A stretch of 7,270 nt of DNA from an uncultured Actinomycetes bacterium (GCA_937907435.1 CALCIA010000143.1:1-7270), one strand, 5' to 3'; shown: positions 1-5,154, counted from the first letter of the stretch. Notes: generated by a model not told the origin, from the letters alone. Program-made: numbers and translations.

Positions 1-5
1 CCCGT

Positions 6-17
6 CACGGATCCGTG
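6..17. repeat. 12-bp perfect palindrome at the window edge
   Basis: CACGGATCCGTG is a perfect self-complementary 12-mer. It lies outside any gene supported here, and the left context is cut off. It could be a protein-binding site or chance in GC-rich DNA. Only the symmetry is seen. Confidence 0.3.
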
Positions 18-77
18 CCACTCCCGACGCACTCCCGTGAGGCCTCCGCGCACGACCCTCCACACCTCCCGCACACC

Positions 78-127
78 CGCCCCTCTCGCCACGGCCACAG
101 CCTGCCCGGGCCGTGGCGAGAGGGGCG
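78..127. terminator. Strong GC-rich hairpin downstream of ccmH
   Basis: Bases 78-96 and 109-127 are perfectly complementary over 19 bp around a 12-base loop. The hairpin begins 62 bases past the ccmH stop. Neither strand carries a T-tract after the stem, so it is not a canonical intrinsic terminator. High-GC actinobacteria often end operons with U-less stem-loops, so transcription termination or 3'-end protection is the likely role, possibly in both directions. The rest of 1-189 contains nothing I can assign to a gene. Confidence 0.6.
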
Positions 128-189
128 CATCCCCACCCCGGGCGCCAGCTTGCGGGTCTACGAACCCTTCAACACCGGGAACCAACCAC

Positions 190-690
190 CTACAGGTCGT
201 AGCGCCCCAAGTCTTCGTCAAGCCGCCGTCGGTCCTCGGCGCTCGGGCCCTCGACCGCGGGGAGGTGATCGTCGGGGCCTCCGGACGATCGGCGCCATTT
301 CCAGACCGCGGCGGCCAGGAGGATGGCGGCGACGATGAAGGCGACGATCGGTACGACGTAGGCGGAGATGCTGAAGCCGCTGCCGTTCGGCTCGGCCAGC
401 ACCGCGTCGCCGTACTGGGCGACCAGGGCGTCCTTGATCTGGCTCTTGGTCTTGCCTTCCTTGATCAGCTTTTCGACGAAGGCCTTCTCGCGCGTCGCCT
501 GTGGCGATTCGGCGAGGCCGAGGAGGGTGCCGCAGACGGGGCACATCACTTCCTCCTCGATTTCGTTCAGGGTCGTGCGCATGGAGCTCGGCGCGTCGGC
601 CGCGGCGACGGCCGGCAGCATCAGGGCGGCGAGGGCGACCAGGACGGCGAAGGCCGCCATCAGCCCGCCGCGTCGCGGCCGCGGGCTCAC
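190..690 (-). CDS. ccmH: CcmH/CycL-type cytochrome c maturation thiol protein
   Basis: This 166-residue protein is a CcmH/CycL/NrfF-family factor of System I cytochrome c biogenesis. The family keeps apocytochrome CXXCH cysteines reduced and presents them to the CcmF haem lyase outside the membrane. Residues 1-31 form a signal peptide (Arg-rich start, hydrophobic core, Ala-rich end). The redox pair is C50-P-V-C53, in a version (VMCPVC) of the family's LRCxxC site. A helical domain follows, with the typical IKDALVAQYGDAVL stretch at about 85-98. A membrane span lies at about 109-131 before a charged cytoplasmic tail. The start is GTG at 690-688, and it overlaps the TGA of ccmG by 4 bp, implying translational coupling. 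An AAGGA sits 3 bases upstream, closer than ideal. No ccmF, ccmE or ccmABC gene is visible here. Confidence 0.88.
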   Translation of the reverse strand: MSPRPRRGGLMAAFAVLVALAALMLPAVAAADAPSSMRTTLNEIEEEVMCPVCGTLLGLAESPQATREKAFVEKLIKEGKTKSQIKDALVAQYGDAVLAEPNGSGFSISAYVVPIVAFIVAAILLAAAVWKWRRSSGGPDDHLPAVEGPSAEDRRRLDEDLGRYDL

Positions 691-1217
691 GATTCCTTCG
701 ATTTGGGGGGCAGGAACGGCGTCACCTGTTCACGGAGGATTCTCGCATCGACCGGCCCGGCGACGGCCCAGGCGAGCCGTCCGTTCGGTTCGAGCAGGTA
801 GTTCTCGGGGACGCCGGTCGTGCCGAATTCGTGGCCGTTGTCGCCGTTGCCGTCGTGCAGGAGCGGATAGCTGATGTCGTATTCGTGGGCGAACTTGGTG
901 CCGTCGTCGCTGATGTCCTGGGTGTCGATCCCGACCACGGTGAAGGTCTTGCCGCCGTGTTCCTGCTGGAACTGCTCGAGCGCCGGGGCCTCGTCGCGAC
1001 AGGGGATGCACCAGGAGGCCCAGAAGTTCACCAGCACCCACTTGCCGCGGTATTCCTTCAGCGAGCCGCTGCCCGGTTCGTCGAGCTTCGGCAGCGTGGG
1101 GGAGGGCGCCGCGGCGCCGACGGCGAGGCGCGAGTTGCCTTTGCTGATGAGGCCGAAGACGAGCAGGGCGACGATGGCCACGGCCACGAGGATGGCGATG
1201 ATCGAGCGGATGCGCAC
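687..1217 (-). CDS. ccmG: CcmG/DsbE/ResA-like membrane thioredoxin
   Basis: This 176-residue membrane-anchored thiol:disulfide oxidoreductase probably reduces the CcmH and apocytochrome cysteines during cytochrome c assembly. An N-terminal anchor spans about residues 4-24, and the rest is a thioredoxin-fold domain on the outer face. The active site is W69-C70-I-P-C73, preceded by the usual VLVNFWASW strand. The cis-proline motif TGVPENYLL is at about 134-142, matching the CcmG pattern GVPE. The start is GTG at 1217-1215; an upstream ATG at 1224 is in another frame. No good Shine-Dalgarno is visible. Its TGA overlaps the ccmH GTG by 4 bp. The 74-bp gap behind tetR contains possible promoter elements. 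A general TlpA/ResA role is the main alternative, but adjacency to ccmH favours CcmG. Confidence 0.88.
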   Translation of the reverse strand: MRIRSIIAILVAVAIVALLVFGLISKGNSRLAVGAAAPSPTLPKLDEPGSGSLKEYRGKWVLVNFWASWCIPCRDEAPALEQFQQEHGGKTFTVVGIDTQDISDDGTKFAHEYDISYPLLHDGNGDNGHEFGTTGVPENYLLEPNGRLAWAVAGPVDARILREQVTPFLPPKSKES

Positions 1218-1227
1218 GGGACATCAG

Positions 1228-1259
1228 AGACTACGAAAACCGCCTAAGCGTCGGTTCAA
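1228..1259 (-). promoter_or_regulatory. Possible ccmG promoter
   Basis: On the minus strand TTGAAC (1259-1254) precedes TAGTCT (1233-1228), which fits TANNNT. The 20-base spacer is longer than the usual 17, so the call is weak. Short AACCG/CGGTT arms (1238-1242 and 1252-1256) lie between them and are followed on the minus strand by TTTT, so this stretch might instead be a weak tetR terminator. Confidence 0.3.
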
Positions 1260-1291
1260 GGGCGGCGGGCCGAGGCGGCGCCCCGGCGGCG

Positions 1292-1912
1292 TCAGCCCGC
1301 GTCGCCGAGGCGCGGGAAGGGATCGGCGATGACCGCGAAGGCCTCGTCGATCAGCGCGATCAGATCCTCGGCGCCGTCGCTCTCCGACCAGCGCGTCAGG
1401 GCCGCGTCGAGGGCCCCGAGCGCCGCGCCGACCAGCGCCTCGACCTTGATGTCGTCCCCCCGCACCCCGAGCCGTTCCGCCAGCGCCGCGCCGATCACCT
1501 GCTTCCACCGCTGCAGCCGCTCCAGCTGGCGCGAACGCAGGTCGGGCGTGCCGCGGATCAGCCGCAGTCGCGCCAGGGCGTCGTCGGGGTCGCGCTGGTA
1601 GGTGGCGACGGCGAGGTCGAGCGCCCGCCGCAGCGCCGTCCAGGCGTCCTCGCCCGCCGGCCTCCCGCGCAGCGCGTCGGCCACGTTCACGCCCATCTCC
1701 TCCTGGGCGACGAAGACCGCGTCCTCCTTCGAGGCGAAGTAGCGGAAGAAGCTCGCCCGCGAGATCCCGGCCGCCTCCGCCACTTCGGTGGCGGTCACCT
1801 GGTCGAAGCCGCGTTCGGCGAACACCTTGAACGCCACCTCGGCGATCTCGGCCCGCAGGCTCTCCCGCGACCGGCGGCGCAGATCCAAGCCCTTGGTCCC
1901 GGTCGCAGCCAT
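1292..1912 (-). CDS. TetR/AcrR-family transcriptional regulator
   Basis: This 206-residue protein has the normal TetR length. After a basic N-terminus, the DNA-binding domain occupies about residues 18-65. Its helix-turn-helix is TATEVAEAAGISRASFFRYF (about 40-59), followed by the family's SKED turn. The all-helical C-terminal half is the ligand and dimer domain, and resembles the group with an RGTPDLRSRQLERLQRW-type helix seen in MftR-like regulators; this sub-family placement is tentative. The start is ATG at 1912. A TAAGAT hexamer ends 5 bases before it, so the mRNA is probably leaderless. The divergent 41-codon gene and the downstream ccmGH genes are both candidate targets. The ligand is unknown. 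TetR proteins commonly repress their own promoter and the divergent one. Confidence 0.88.
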   Translation of the reverse strand: MAATGTKGLDLRRRSRESLRAEIAEVAFKVFAERGFDQVTATEVAEAAGISRASFFRYFASKEDAVFVAQEEMGVNVADALRGRPAGEDAWTALRRALDLAVATYQRDPDDALARLRLIRGTPDLRSRQLERLQRWKQVIGAALAERLGVRGDDIKVEALVGAALGALDAALTRWSESDGAEDLIALIDEAFAVIADPFPRLGDAG

Positions 1913-1917
1913 GCCCC

Positions 1918-1923
1918 ATCTTA
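1918..1923 (-). promoter_or_regulatory. -10 element of tetR, leaderless
   Basis: On the minus strand TAAGAT matches the TANNNT -10 pattern. It is followed by 5 bases and then the tetR ATG at 1912, placing the predicted transcription start on or beside the A of the start codon. No clear -35 hexamer is seen. Confidence 0.6.
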
Positions 1924-1933
1924 GGTACTGGCC

Positions 1934-1961
1934 CGGTTTCCGGGGGAACTACGCGGTTTCC
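1934..1961. repeat. Direct repeat CGGTTTCC x2, 20 bp apart, between divergent genes
   Basis: CGGTTTCC occurs at 1934-1941 and 1954-1961, starting exactly 20 bp apart, or about two helical turns. Both copies lie between the -10 hexamers of tetR (minus) and of the small membrane peptide (plus). The first copy also forms an imperfect dyad with the GGAAC that follows at 1944-1948. It is a candidate operator for the neighbouring TetR protein. The repeat is seen; the function is inferred. Confidence 0.4.
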
Positions 1962-1977
1962 CGGCCTGACTTTGCGA

Positions 1978-1983
1978 TAACTT
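1978..1983 (+). promoter_or_regulatory. Candidate -10 of the 41-codon gene
   Basis: TAACTT fits TANNNT and lies 9 bases before the ATG at 1993. This would give an mRNA with at most a few bases of leader. No Shine-Dalgarno sequence precedes the ATG, which fits near-leaderless translation. Confidence 0.45.
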
Positions 1984-1992
1984 CCGCCCTCG

Positions 1993-2118
1993 ATGAACCT
2001 CGAACAGAAAATCGGCATCGGCTTCTGGGTCGGCGTCGCCCTCTTCCTGATCTCCCAGGTCCTCCTGGTCGTCTTCGTCATCGCCTTCTTCCTCGGCCAC
2101 TTCGTCTGGCCGCAGTGA
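1993..2118 (+). CDS. 41-residue single-span membrane peptide
   Basis: I do not recognise this 41-residue protein. After a short polar start (MNLEQK) it is almost entirely hydrophobic from residue 7 to 39, rich in Val, Phe, Leu and Ile, long enough for one membrane span and a little more, and ends in HFVWPQ. Forty of its 42 codons end in G or C, matching its neighbours, which supports real coding despite the size. It is divergent from tetR across 80 bp containing candidate promoters for both genes and a direct repeat. Regulation by that TetR protein is plausible but inferred. It could be a subunit or modulator of a larger membrane complex; nothing here identifies a partner. Confidence 0.6.
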   Translation: MNLEQKIGIGFWVGVALFLISQVLLVVFVIAFFLGHFVWPQ

Positions 2119-2153
2119 GGACCGGGCGGCGCCCCGCCTCCGCCGCTCCGAAC

Positions 2154-2159
2154 TAGAAT
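2154..2159 (+). promoter_or_regulatory. -10 element of the tRNA-Gly gene
   Basis: TAGAAT matches the -10 consensus and ends 9 bases before the mature tRNA 5' end, so the precursor would have only a 2-3 base leader. No convincing -35 hexamer is visible in the GC-rich stretch upstream. Confidence 0.5.
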
Positions 2160-2168
2160 CCGCCCAGC

Positions 2169-2241
2169 GCGGACGTAGCTCAGTTGGTAGAGCGCAAGCT
2201 TCCCAAGCTTGAGGTCGCGGGTTCGAGGCCCGTCGTCCGCT
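2169..2241 (+). tRNA. trnG: tRNA-Gly, anticodon CCC
   Basis: The full cloverleaf can be folded. The acceptor stem pairs 2169-2175 with 2234-2240 without mismatch. The D arm is GCTC/GAGC around AGTTGGTA. The anticodon stem pairs CAAGC with GCTTG around loop TTCCCAA, giving anticodon CCC at 2202-2204. The variable loop has 5 bases, and the T arm carries TTCGAGG with one closing G-U pair. The discriminator is T (U73), as expected for bacterial tRNA-Gly. CCA is not encoded and must be added enzymatically. The tRNA reads GGG codons, which are frequent in such a GC-rich genome. Confidence 0.96.
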
Positions 2242-2245
2242 TTTT
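2241..2245 (+). terminator. T-tract after the tRNA gene
   Basis: Five T bases follow the acceptor stem directly. With the tRNA T arm and acceptor stem as the preceding structure this could release polymerase. The tract is short and the call modest. Confidence 0.35.
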
Positions 2246-2271
2246 CACCCGATTCAGGCGCGATCGTCCAC

Positions 2272-2277
2272 TACGCT
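2272..2277 (+). promoter_or_regulatory. -10 element that sets the start at 2284
   Basis: TACGCT fits TANNNT and is followed by exactly 6 bases and then the ATG at 2284. This predicts leaderless transcription and decides the start against a longer reading that would begin inside the tRNA gene. Confidence 0.55.
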
Positions 2278-2283
2278 TCCTGG

Positions 2284-2598
2284 ATGGGTCCTCCCGGAAC
2301 CCTTCTCATGTGGTTCCAGTTGCGCTCGCCTGAGCTGGCCGAGGAGTTCGAGGATCTGATGGCGGGGGATCGCGACATCGTCCGCGGGTCGCTGGACACG
2401 GTGTCGGAGTGGCGCCTCGCGCGACCGGCGGATGTGCCCGGACAGGCGATCGGCCAGGCCGATTACGTGCTGATCGTGGAGTTCGTCGGCATCGAGCGCT
2501 TCGAGCAGCAGGCGAGCGAACGGGTCGAGAGCCTGGCGGACGACCTGGACCATCTGGTCTCGAGCCGGGGGATGCTCGTTCTGCGCTCCGTGTTCTGA
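2284..2598 (+). CDS. Small protein of unknown function, possible ferredoxin-like fold
   Basis: I cannot name this 104-residue protein. It alternates predicted strands and helices: a strand (GTLLMWFQLR), a helix (SPELAEEFEDLMAGD), a region reading GSLDTVSEWRLARP, a strand (ADYVLIVEFV), a helix (GIERFEQQASERVESLADDLDHLV) and a last strand (GMLVLRSVF). That order resembles dimeric alpha-beta barrel (ABM/EthD/YciI-like) proteins, but no diagnostic motif is seen, so the fold is inference. There is no signal peptide or membrane span. The -10 hexamer 6 bases upstream supports ATG 2284; ATG 2308 is the alternative, giving a protein that begins MWFQLR. It follows the tRNA gene and precedes the DUF2277 gene, each with its own promoter-like element. 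Confidence 0.72.
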   Translation: MGPPGTLLMWFQLRSPELAEEFEDLMAGDRDIVRGSLDTVSEWRLARPADVPGQAIGQADYVLIVEFVGIERFEQQASERVESLADDLDHLVSSRGMLVLRSVF

Positions 2599-2617
2599 AG
2601 GTCCGTGTACGTCTGGC

Positions 2618-2633
2618 CGCCGGCCGGCCGGCG
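2618..2633. repeat. 16-bp GGCC palindrome upstream of the DUF2277 gene
   Basis: CGCCGGCCGGCCGGCG is perfectly self-complementary. It lies 20 bases after the stop of the preceding gene and covers the expected -35 position of the next promoter (-10 at 2644). It may serve as a terminator stem or as a binding site. No T-tract follows. Confidence 0.4.
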
Positions 2634-2643
2634 CGGCGGGTCC

Positions 2644-2649
2644 TAGGAT
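2644..2649 (+). promoter_or_regulatory. -10 element of the DUF2277 gene, leaderless
   Basis: TAGGAT is followed by 6 bases (CTGGTC) and then ATG at 2656. This is the clearest leaderless arrangement in the window. The predicted transcription start coincides with the start codon. Confidence 0.65.
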
Positions 2650-2655
2650 CTGGTC

Positions 2656-2925
2656 ATGTGCAGAAACATCAGGACCCTCCACAACTTCGATCCACCCGCG
2701 ACCGACGAAGAGATTCACGCTTCGGCGCTCCAGTACGTGCGCAAGATCAGTGGCTCGACCAAGCCTTCGCAGGCGAACGCGGCGGCGTTCGAGGAAGCCG
2801 TCGCCTCGGTCGAGGCGGTGACCCGGACGCTGCTCGACCGGCTGGTCACCGCAGCGCCGCCGAAGAACCGCGAGGTCGAGGCGGCCAAGGCACGCGCCCG
2901 CTCGGAGCGGCGCTTCGCCGCATAG
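2656..2925 (+). CDS. DUF2277 family protein
   Basis: This 89-residue soluble protein belongs to the DUF2277 family, recognised from MCRNIRTLHNFDPPATDEEI at the very N-terminus and ALQYVRKISGSTKP at about 45-58, which are the family's hallmark segments. The family is short and this copy is full length. The single Cys at position 2 is characteristic. The middle and C-terminal parts are helical (AAAFEEAVASVEAVTRTLLDRLV), followed by a basic tail (KNREVEAAKARARSERRF). No biochemical role is established that I know of. The start is fixed by the family N-terminus and by the -10 hexamer 6 bases upstream. The globin gene follows after about 95 bases. Confidence 0.92.
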   Translation: MCRNIRTLHNFDPPATDEEIHASALQYVRKISGSTKPSQANAAAFEEAVASVEAVTRTLLDRLVTAAPPKNREVEAAKARARSERRFAA

Positions 2926-3008
2926 GCGCGGTCGCGGATCCGGACCCCGTCGGTGCTCGCACTCGACTCTTTCGCCTGAACTGGACGGACCCGACACCCC
3001 GCGGTCGT

Positions 3009-3014
3009 CATTAT
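3009..3014 (+). promoter_or_regulatory. Weak -10-like element before the globin gene
   Basis: CATTAT departs from TANNNT at its first base. It lies exactly 6 bases before the in-frame ATC at 3021, the same spacing as at the clear leaderless starts here. It would also serve, with a short leader, the out-of-frame ATG at 3031. Weak evidence. Confidence 0.3.
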
Positions 3015-3020
3015 TCCCGC

Positions 3021-3437
3021 ATCGCCCCTGATGCCCTTCCCGATATCGAGACCGAAGACGACTGCGTGCGGCTCGTCCACGCCTTCTACAGCAAGGCCAT
3101 GGTGGACGAGGAGATCGGCTGGATCTTCACCGAGGTCGCCGAACTCGACCTCGAGAAGCACATCCCGGTGGTCGCCTCGTTCTGGGCGACGAACCTGATC
3201 GGTGCCCAGACGTACGGCGGCGGCGCCTTCCACGTCCATGCCGAACTGCACGAAAACTCGGGCGGCCTCACCCGTGATCACTTCCAGCGCTGGCTCGTCC
3301 TCTGGTGCCAGACCGTGGACGAACTCTTCGACGGCCCCATCGCCGCCGCCGCCAAGGTGCACGCGCTGCGCATCGCCAACGCCTTCTACGGCCGCCTCCA
3401 GATGTTCCCGGTCCCCGGCGAGGCAGCCGGAGCCTAA
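3021..3437 (+). CDS. Group III truncated haemoglobin, start codon uncertain
   Basis: The protein is a 2-on-2 globin of the group III (Ctb-like) class, a cytosolic haem protein linked in other bacteria to oxygen or NO handling. From 3021 it has 138 residues. It shows the B-helix FY pair (F22-Y23), a candidate distal H47 in EKHIPVVASFW with the following FW, a YGGGAFHVHAEL segment with probable proximal His73, HFQRWLVLW (G helix with the group's Trp), and the A-rich H helix. There is no ATG, GTG or TTG in this frame between 2661 and the conserved region. I placed the start at ATC 3021, for a typical length and the -10-like CATTAT 6 bases earlier. CTG 2976 is an alternative. A one-base deletion near 3040 is another, because one extra C there would put ATG 3031 in frame. 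The gene body is confident; the start is not. Confidence 0.8.
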   Translation: MAPDALPDIETEDDCVRLVHAFYSKAMVDEEIGWIFTEVAELDLEKHIPVVASFWATNLIGAQTYGGGAFHVHAELHENSGGLTRDHFQRWLVLWCQTVDELFDGPIAAAAKVHALRIANAFYGRLQMFPVPGEAAGA

Positions 3438-4384
3438 TCGCAGCGCAGGACGATCTTGCCGACGTGGCCGCCGGCGCTGAAGCGCTCGTAGGCGGCGGTG
3501 ACCTCGGTGAGCGGGAACTCGGCCTCGACCGGGACCCGGAGGCGGCCGTCGGCGACCAGAGGGAGGACGCTTACTTCCAGCTCGCGCGCGAGCAGCGCTT
3601 TTTCCTCCGGCGAGCGGTAGCGGAGGGTCGAGGCGCGGAGGGTGCCGCGCTTGGCCATCAGGCGCAGCAGGTCGACCGTCCCCTCGGGGCCGGCCGAGAC
3701 GCCGATCACGACGATCGTGCCCCAGGTCGCCAGCGACTTGACGTTGTCGGCGATGTTCGGCCCGCCGACCAGCTCGAGGATGACGTCGAAGGGGCCGTGC
3801 TCGAACGCCTCGTCGGGTGCCAGGGCGCGGCTGGCGCCCAACTCCTCGACCGCGGCGCGGTTCTTCTCGTTGCGCACCGAGGCGGTCACGTCGGCGCCGA
3901 GGGCGCGCCCCAGCTGGACCGCCGCGGTGCCGACGCCGCCGCCGGCGCCGTTGACCAGGAGCCGCTGGCCGCTGCGCAGTCTCGCCTGGCCGACGAGGGC
4001 GTCGTAGGCGGTCGCGTACACCTCCGGGAAGCCGCCCGCCTGGGTCCAGTCGAGGGCGTCGGGGACTGGCATCAGCTGCCGCTCGTCGACCACCGCCAGC
4101 TCGGCCTGCGCGGCGCCGGCGACGATCGCCATCACCCGCGCGCCCGGCTCGAACCGCGGCACCGGCGCGCGTGACTCGACCACCTCGCCCGCCAGCTCCA
4201 TGCCGGGGATGTCGCCCGGCACGCCGGCCTCCGGCGGGGGCGGGTAGAAGCCCGCGACCTGCACCGGGTCGGCGCCGTTCACGCCGGCCCCGTGGACCCG
4301 GATCAGCGCTTGTCCCAGACCGGGAACCGGATCCTCACGGGTCCCCGGCCCGACCTTCTTCTCCTTGATCTCAGCGACTCGCAT
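3434..4384 (-). CDS. Zinc-independent quinone oxidoreductase-like MDR enzyme
   Basis: This 316-residue cytosolic enzyme is a medium-chain dehydrogenase/reductase of the quinone oxidoreductase (QOR/PIG3-like) branch. Such enzymes usually use NADPH to reduce quinones or enones. The GroES-like domain occupies about residues 1-120, with PGMELAGEVVESR at 60-72. The Rossmann domain contains NGAGGGVGTAAVQLGRALGA at 145-164, the nucleotide-binding glycine motif. LRASTLRYRSPEEKALLARE (249-268) and the end GGHVGKIVLRCD are typical of the branch. The catalytic-zinc Cys/His set of alcohol dehydrogenases is missing, as expected here. The length is full. ATG 4384 is preceded at 6 bases by GAGAAT, a weak -10. 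Its TAG overlaps the globin TAA in a tail-to-tail arrangement. The substrate cannot be told from sequence. Confidence 0.9.
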   Translation of the reverse strand: MRVAEIKEKKVGPGTREDPVPGLGQALIRVHGAGVNGADPVQVAGFYPPPPEAGVPGDIPGMELAGEVVESRAPVPRFEPGARVMAIVAGAAQAELAVVDERQLMPVPDALDWTQAGGFPEVYATAYDALVGQARLRSGQRLLVNGAGGGVGTAAVQLGRALGADVTASVRNEKNRAAVEELGASRALAPDEAFEHGPFDVILELVGGPNIADNVKSLATWGTIVVIGVSAGPEGTVDLLRLMAKRGTLRASTLRYRSPEEKALLARELEVSVLPLVADGRLRVPVEAEFPLTEVTAAYERFSAGGHVGKIVLRCD

Positions 4385-4390
4385 GCGGCC

Positions 4391-4396
4391 ATTCTC
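4391..4396 (-). promoter_or_regulatory. Weak -10-like element of the oxidoreductase gene
   Basis: On the minus strand GAGAAT is followed by 6 bases and ATG 4384. The first base departs from TANNNT, but the spacing matches the other leaderless candidates. The 48-bp gap to the upstream zinc-finger gene holds nothing else evident. Confidence 0.35.
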
Positions 4397-4432
4397 GCGA
4401 ACGGCGGCGTCAGGCGTGACCCGCCCCGCGGA

Positions 4433-4780
4433 TCAGCGGTGGAGCTTCGCCTGCCAGTCGGATGGGACGGAGCCCTGGGGGCCGGGGACGCCCTGGGAGA
4501 TCGGGTGGGCGTCGGGCGGGGCGAGCTCGGGGCCCTCGAAGAAGTCCTCGGAGCGGTAGTCGTAGAACCAGGCCTCGCCCGGCTCGAAGCTGCTGATGAT
4601 CGGATGGCCGGTGGCTTCCTGATGGCGGGTGGCGTGCTGCTCGGGCGAGTTGTCGCAGCAGCCGATGTGGCCGCAGGTGGCGCAGCGGCGCAGGTGCAGC
4701 CACCAGCCGCCGGCGGCCGTGCACTCCGCGCAGCCGTCGCCGCTCGGCGGGACGGAGGGGTCGATCCCCTCAGCGCTCAT
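4433..4780 (-). CDS. UBP-type zinc finger protein
   Basis: This 115-residue protein is essentially a bacterial UBP-type zinc finger. In eukaryotes the domain binds the ubiquitin C-terminus; the bacterial function is unknown. The candidate zinc ligands are all present: C17 and C20 (CAEC), C33 and C36 (CATC), C41 and C42 (CC), then H49, H53 and H59, in the standard layout W-x-HLRRCATCGHIGCCDNSPEQHATRH. It continues with the family's EPGEAWFYDYRSEDFF (66-81) and a Pro-rich tail. No signal peptide or span is present. Its ATG lies inside the end of the DUF488 gene (11-bp overlap, different frame), so it is very likely translated from the same mRNA by coupling. A GAGCG upstream is only a weak ribosome site. 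Confidence 0.9.
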   Translation of the reverse strand: MSAEGIDPSVPPSGDGCAECTAAGGWWLHLRRCATCGHIGCCDNSPEQHATRHQEATGHPIISSFEPGEAWFYDYRSEDFFEGPELAPPDAHPISQGVPGPQGSVPSDWQAKLHR

Positions 4781-5141
4781 CGTCGATCACGCTCTTCAGC
4801 ACGGCGGCCTGGCTCAGGTCCGGCTCCTTGGTCGCGGTGAGGAGGGTGACGGTCCCGCTCCGCGCCTCGTCGGCGATCCGCGACAGCGCCTCGGCCCGTT
4901 CGCCCTGCTTCAGCTCCGCCCGGTAGCGCGTCGCGAACTCCTCGAAGCGCTCCGGCTTGTGCCCGTACCAGCGCCGCAGGTCGTCCGACGGCGCCACCTC
5001 TTTGCACCAGTCGTCGAGCTTCGCCTTTTCCTTGGAGACGCCGCGCGGCCAGAGCCGGTCGACCAGGATCCGGCGTCCGTCCGCGGCGCTCGGATCGTCG
5101 TAGATCCGTGCCACCCGGAGCTCGCCGTGGGACCTGCTCAT
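4770..5141 (-). CDS. DUF488 family protein
   Basis: This 123-residue cytosolic protein is a DUF488 member of normal length for the compact type. Diagnostic stretches are RILVDRLWPRGVSKEKAKLD at 24-43, EVAPSDDLRRWYGHKPERFE at 48-67, and TVTLLTATKEPDLSQAAVL at 97-115, the usual LLYAAKDxxxNxAxVL-like segment. The function is not established. The open frame continues upstream, but residues before MSRSHGELRVARIYD look unlike protein and cross the divergent gene, so I chose ATG 5141. A TAGGCT hexamer 7 bases before it supports a leaderless start there. It is the first gene of a two-gene unit with the zinc-finger gene, which overlaps it by 11 bp. Confidence 0.9.
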   Translation of the reverse strand: MSRSHGELRVARIYDDPSAADGRRILVDRLWPRGVSKEKAKLDDWCKEVAPSDDLRRWYGHKPERFEEFATRYRAELKQGERAEALSRIADEARSGTVTLLTATKEPDLSQAAVLKSVIDDER

Positions 5142-5148
5142 GCACTCC

Positions 5149-5154
5149 AGCCTA
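5149..5154 (-). promoter_or_regulatory. -10 element of the DUF488/zinc-finger unit
   Basis: On the minus strand TAGGCT fits TANNNT and ends 7 bases before ATG 5141, predicting an almost leaderless mRNA. It also supports this start over the longer open frame. Confidence 0.5.

Noticed and set aside
145..172. Resemblance to a tRNA T arm (GGGTTCGTAGACCC on minus)
   Set aside because: The loop is not TTCRANY-like, and no acceptor, D or anticodon arms can be built around it.
37..801. Long plus-strand open frame opposite ccmH
   Set aside because: It is antisense to a well-supported ccmH/ccmG pair and has a low-complexity Asp/Gly/Arg-rich translation without domains. Long spurious frames are expected at this GC content.
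1224..2081. Minus-strand 285-codon open frame over tetR
   Set aside because: It is another frame of the clear TetR gene, and its translation is Arg/Gly/Ala-rich noise.
2409..3020. Extended N-terminus for the globin from ATG 2409
   Set aside because: It would overlap two convincing genes in another frame, and the residues are Arg/Gly/Pro-rich noise. Group III truncated globins are about 130-150 residues.
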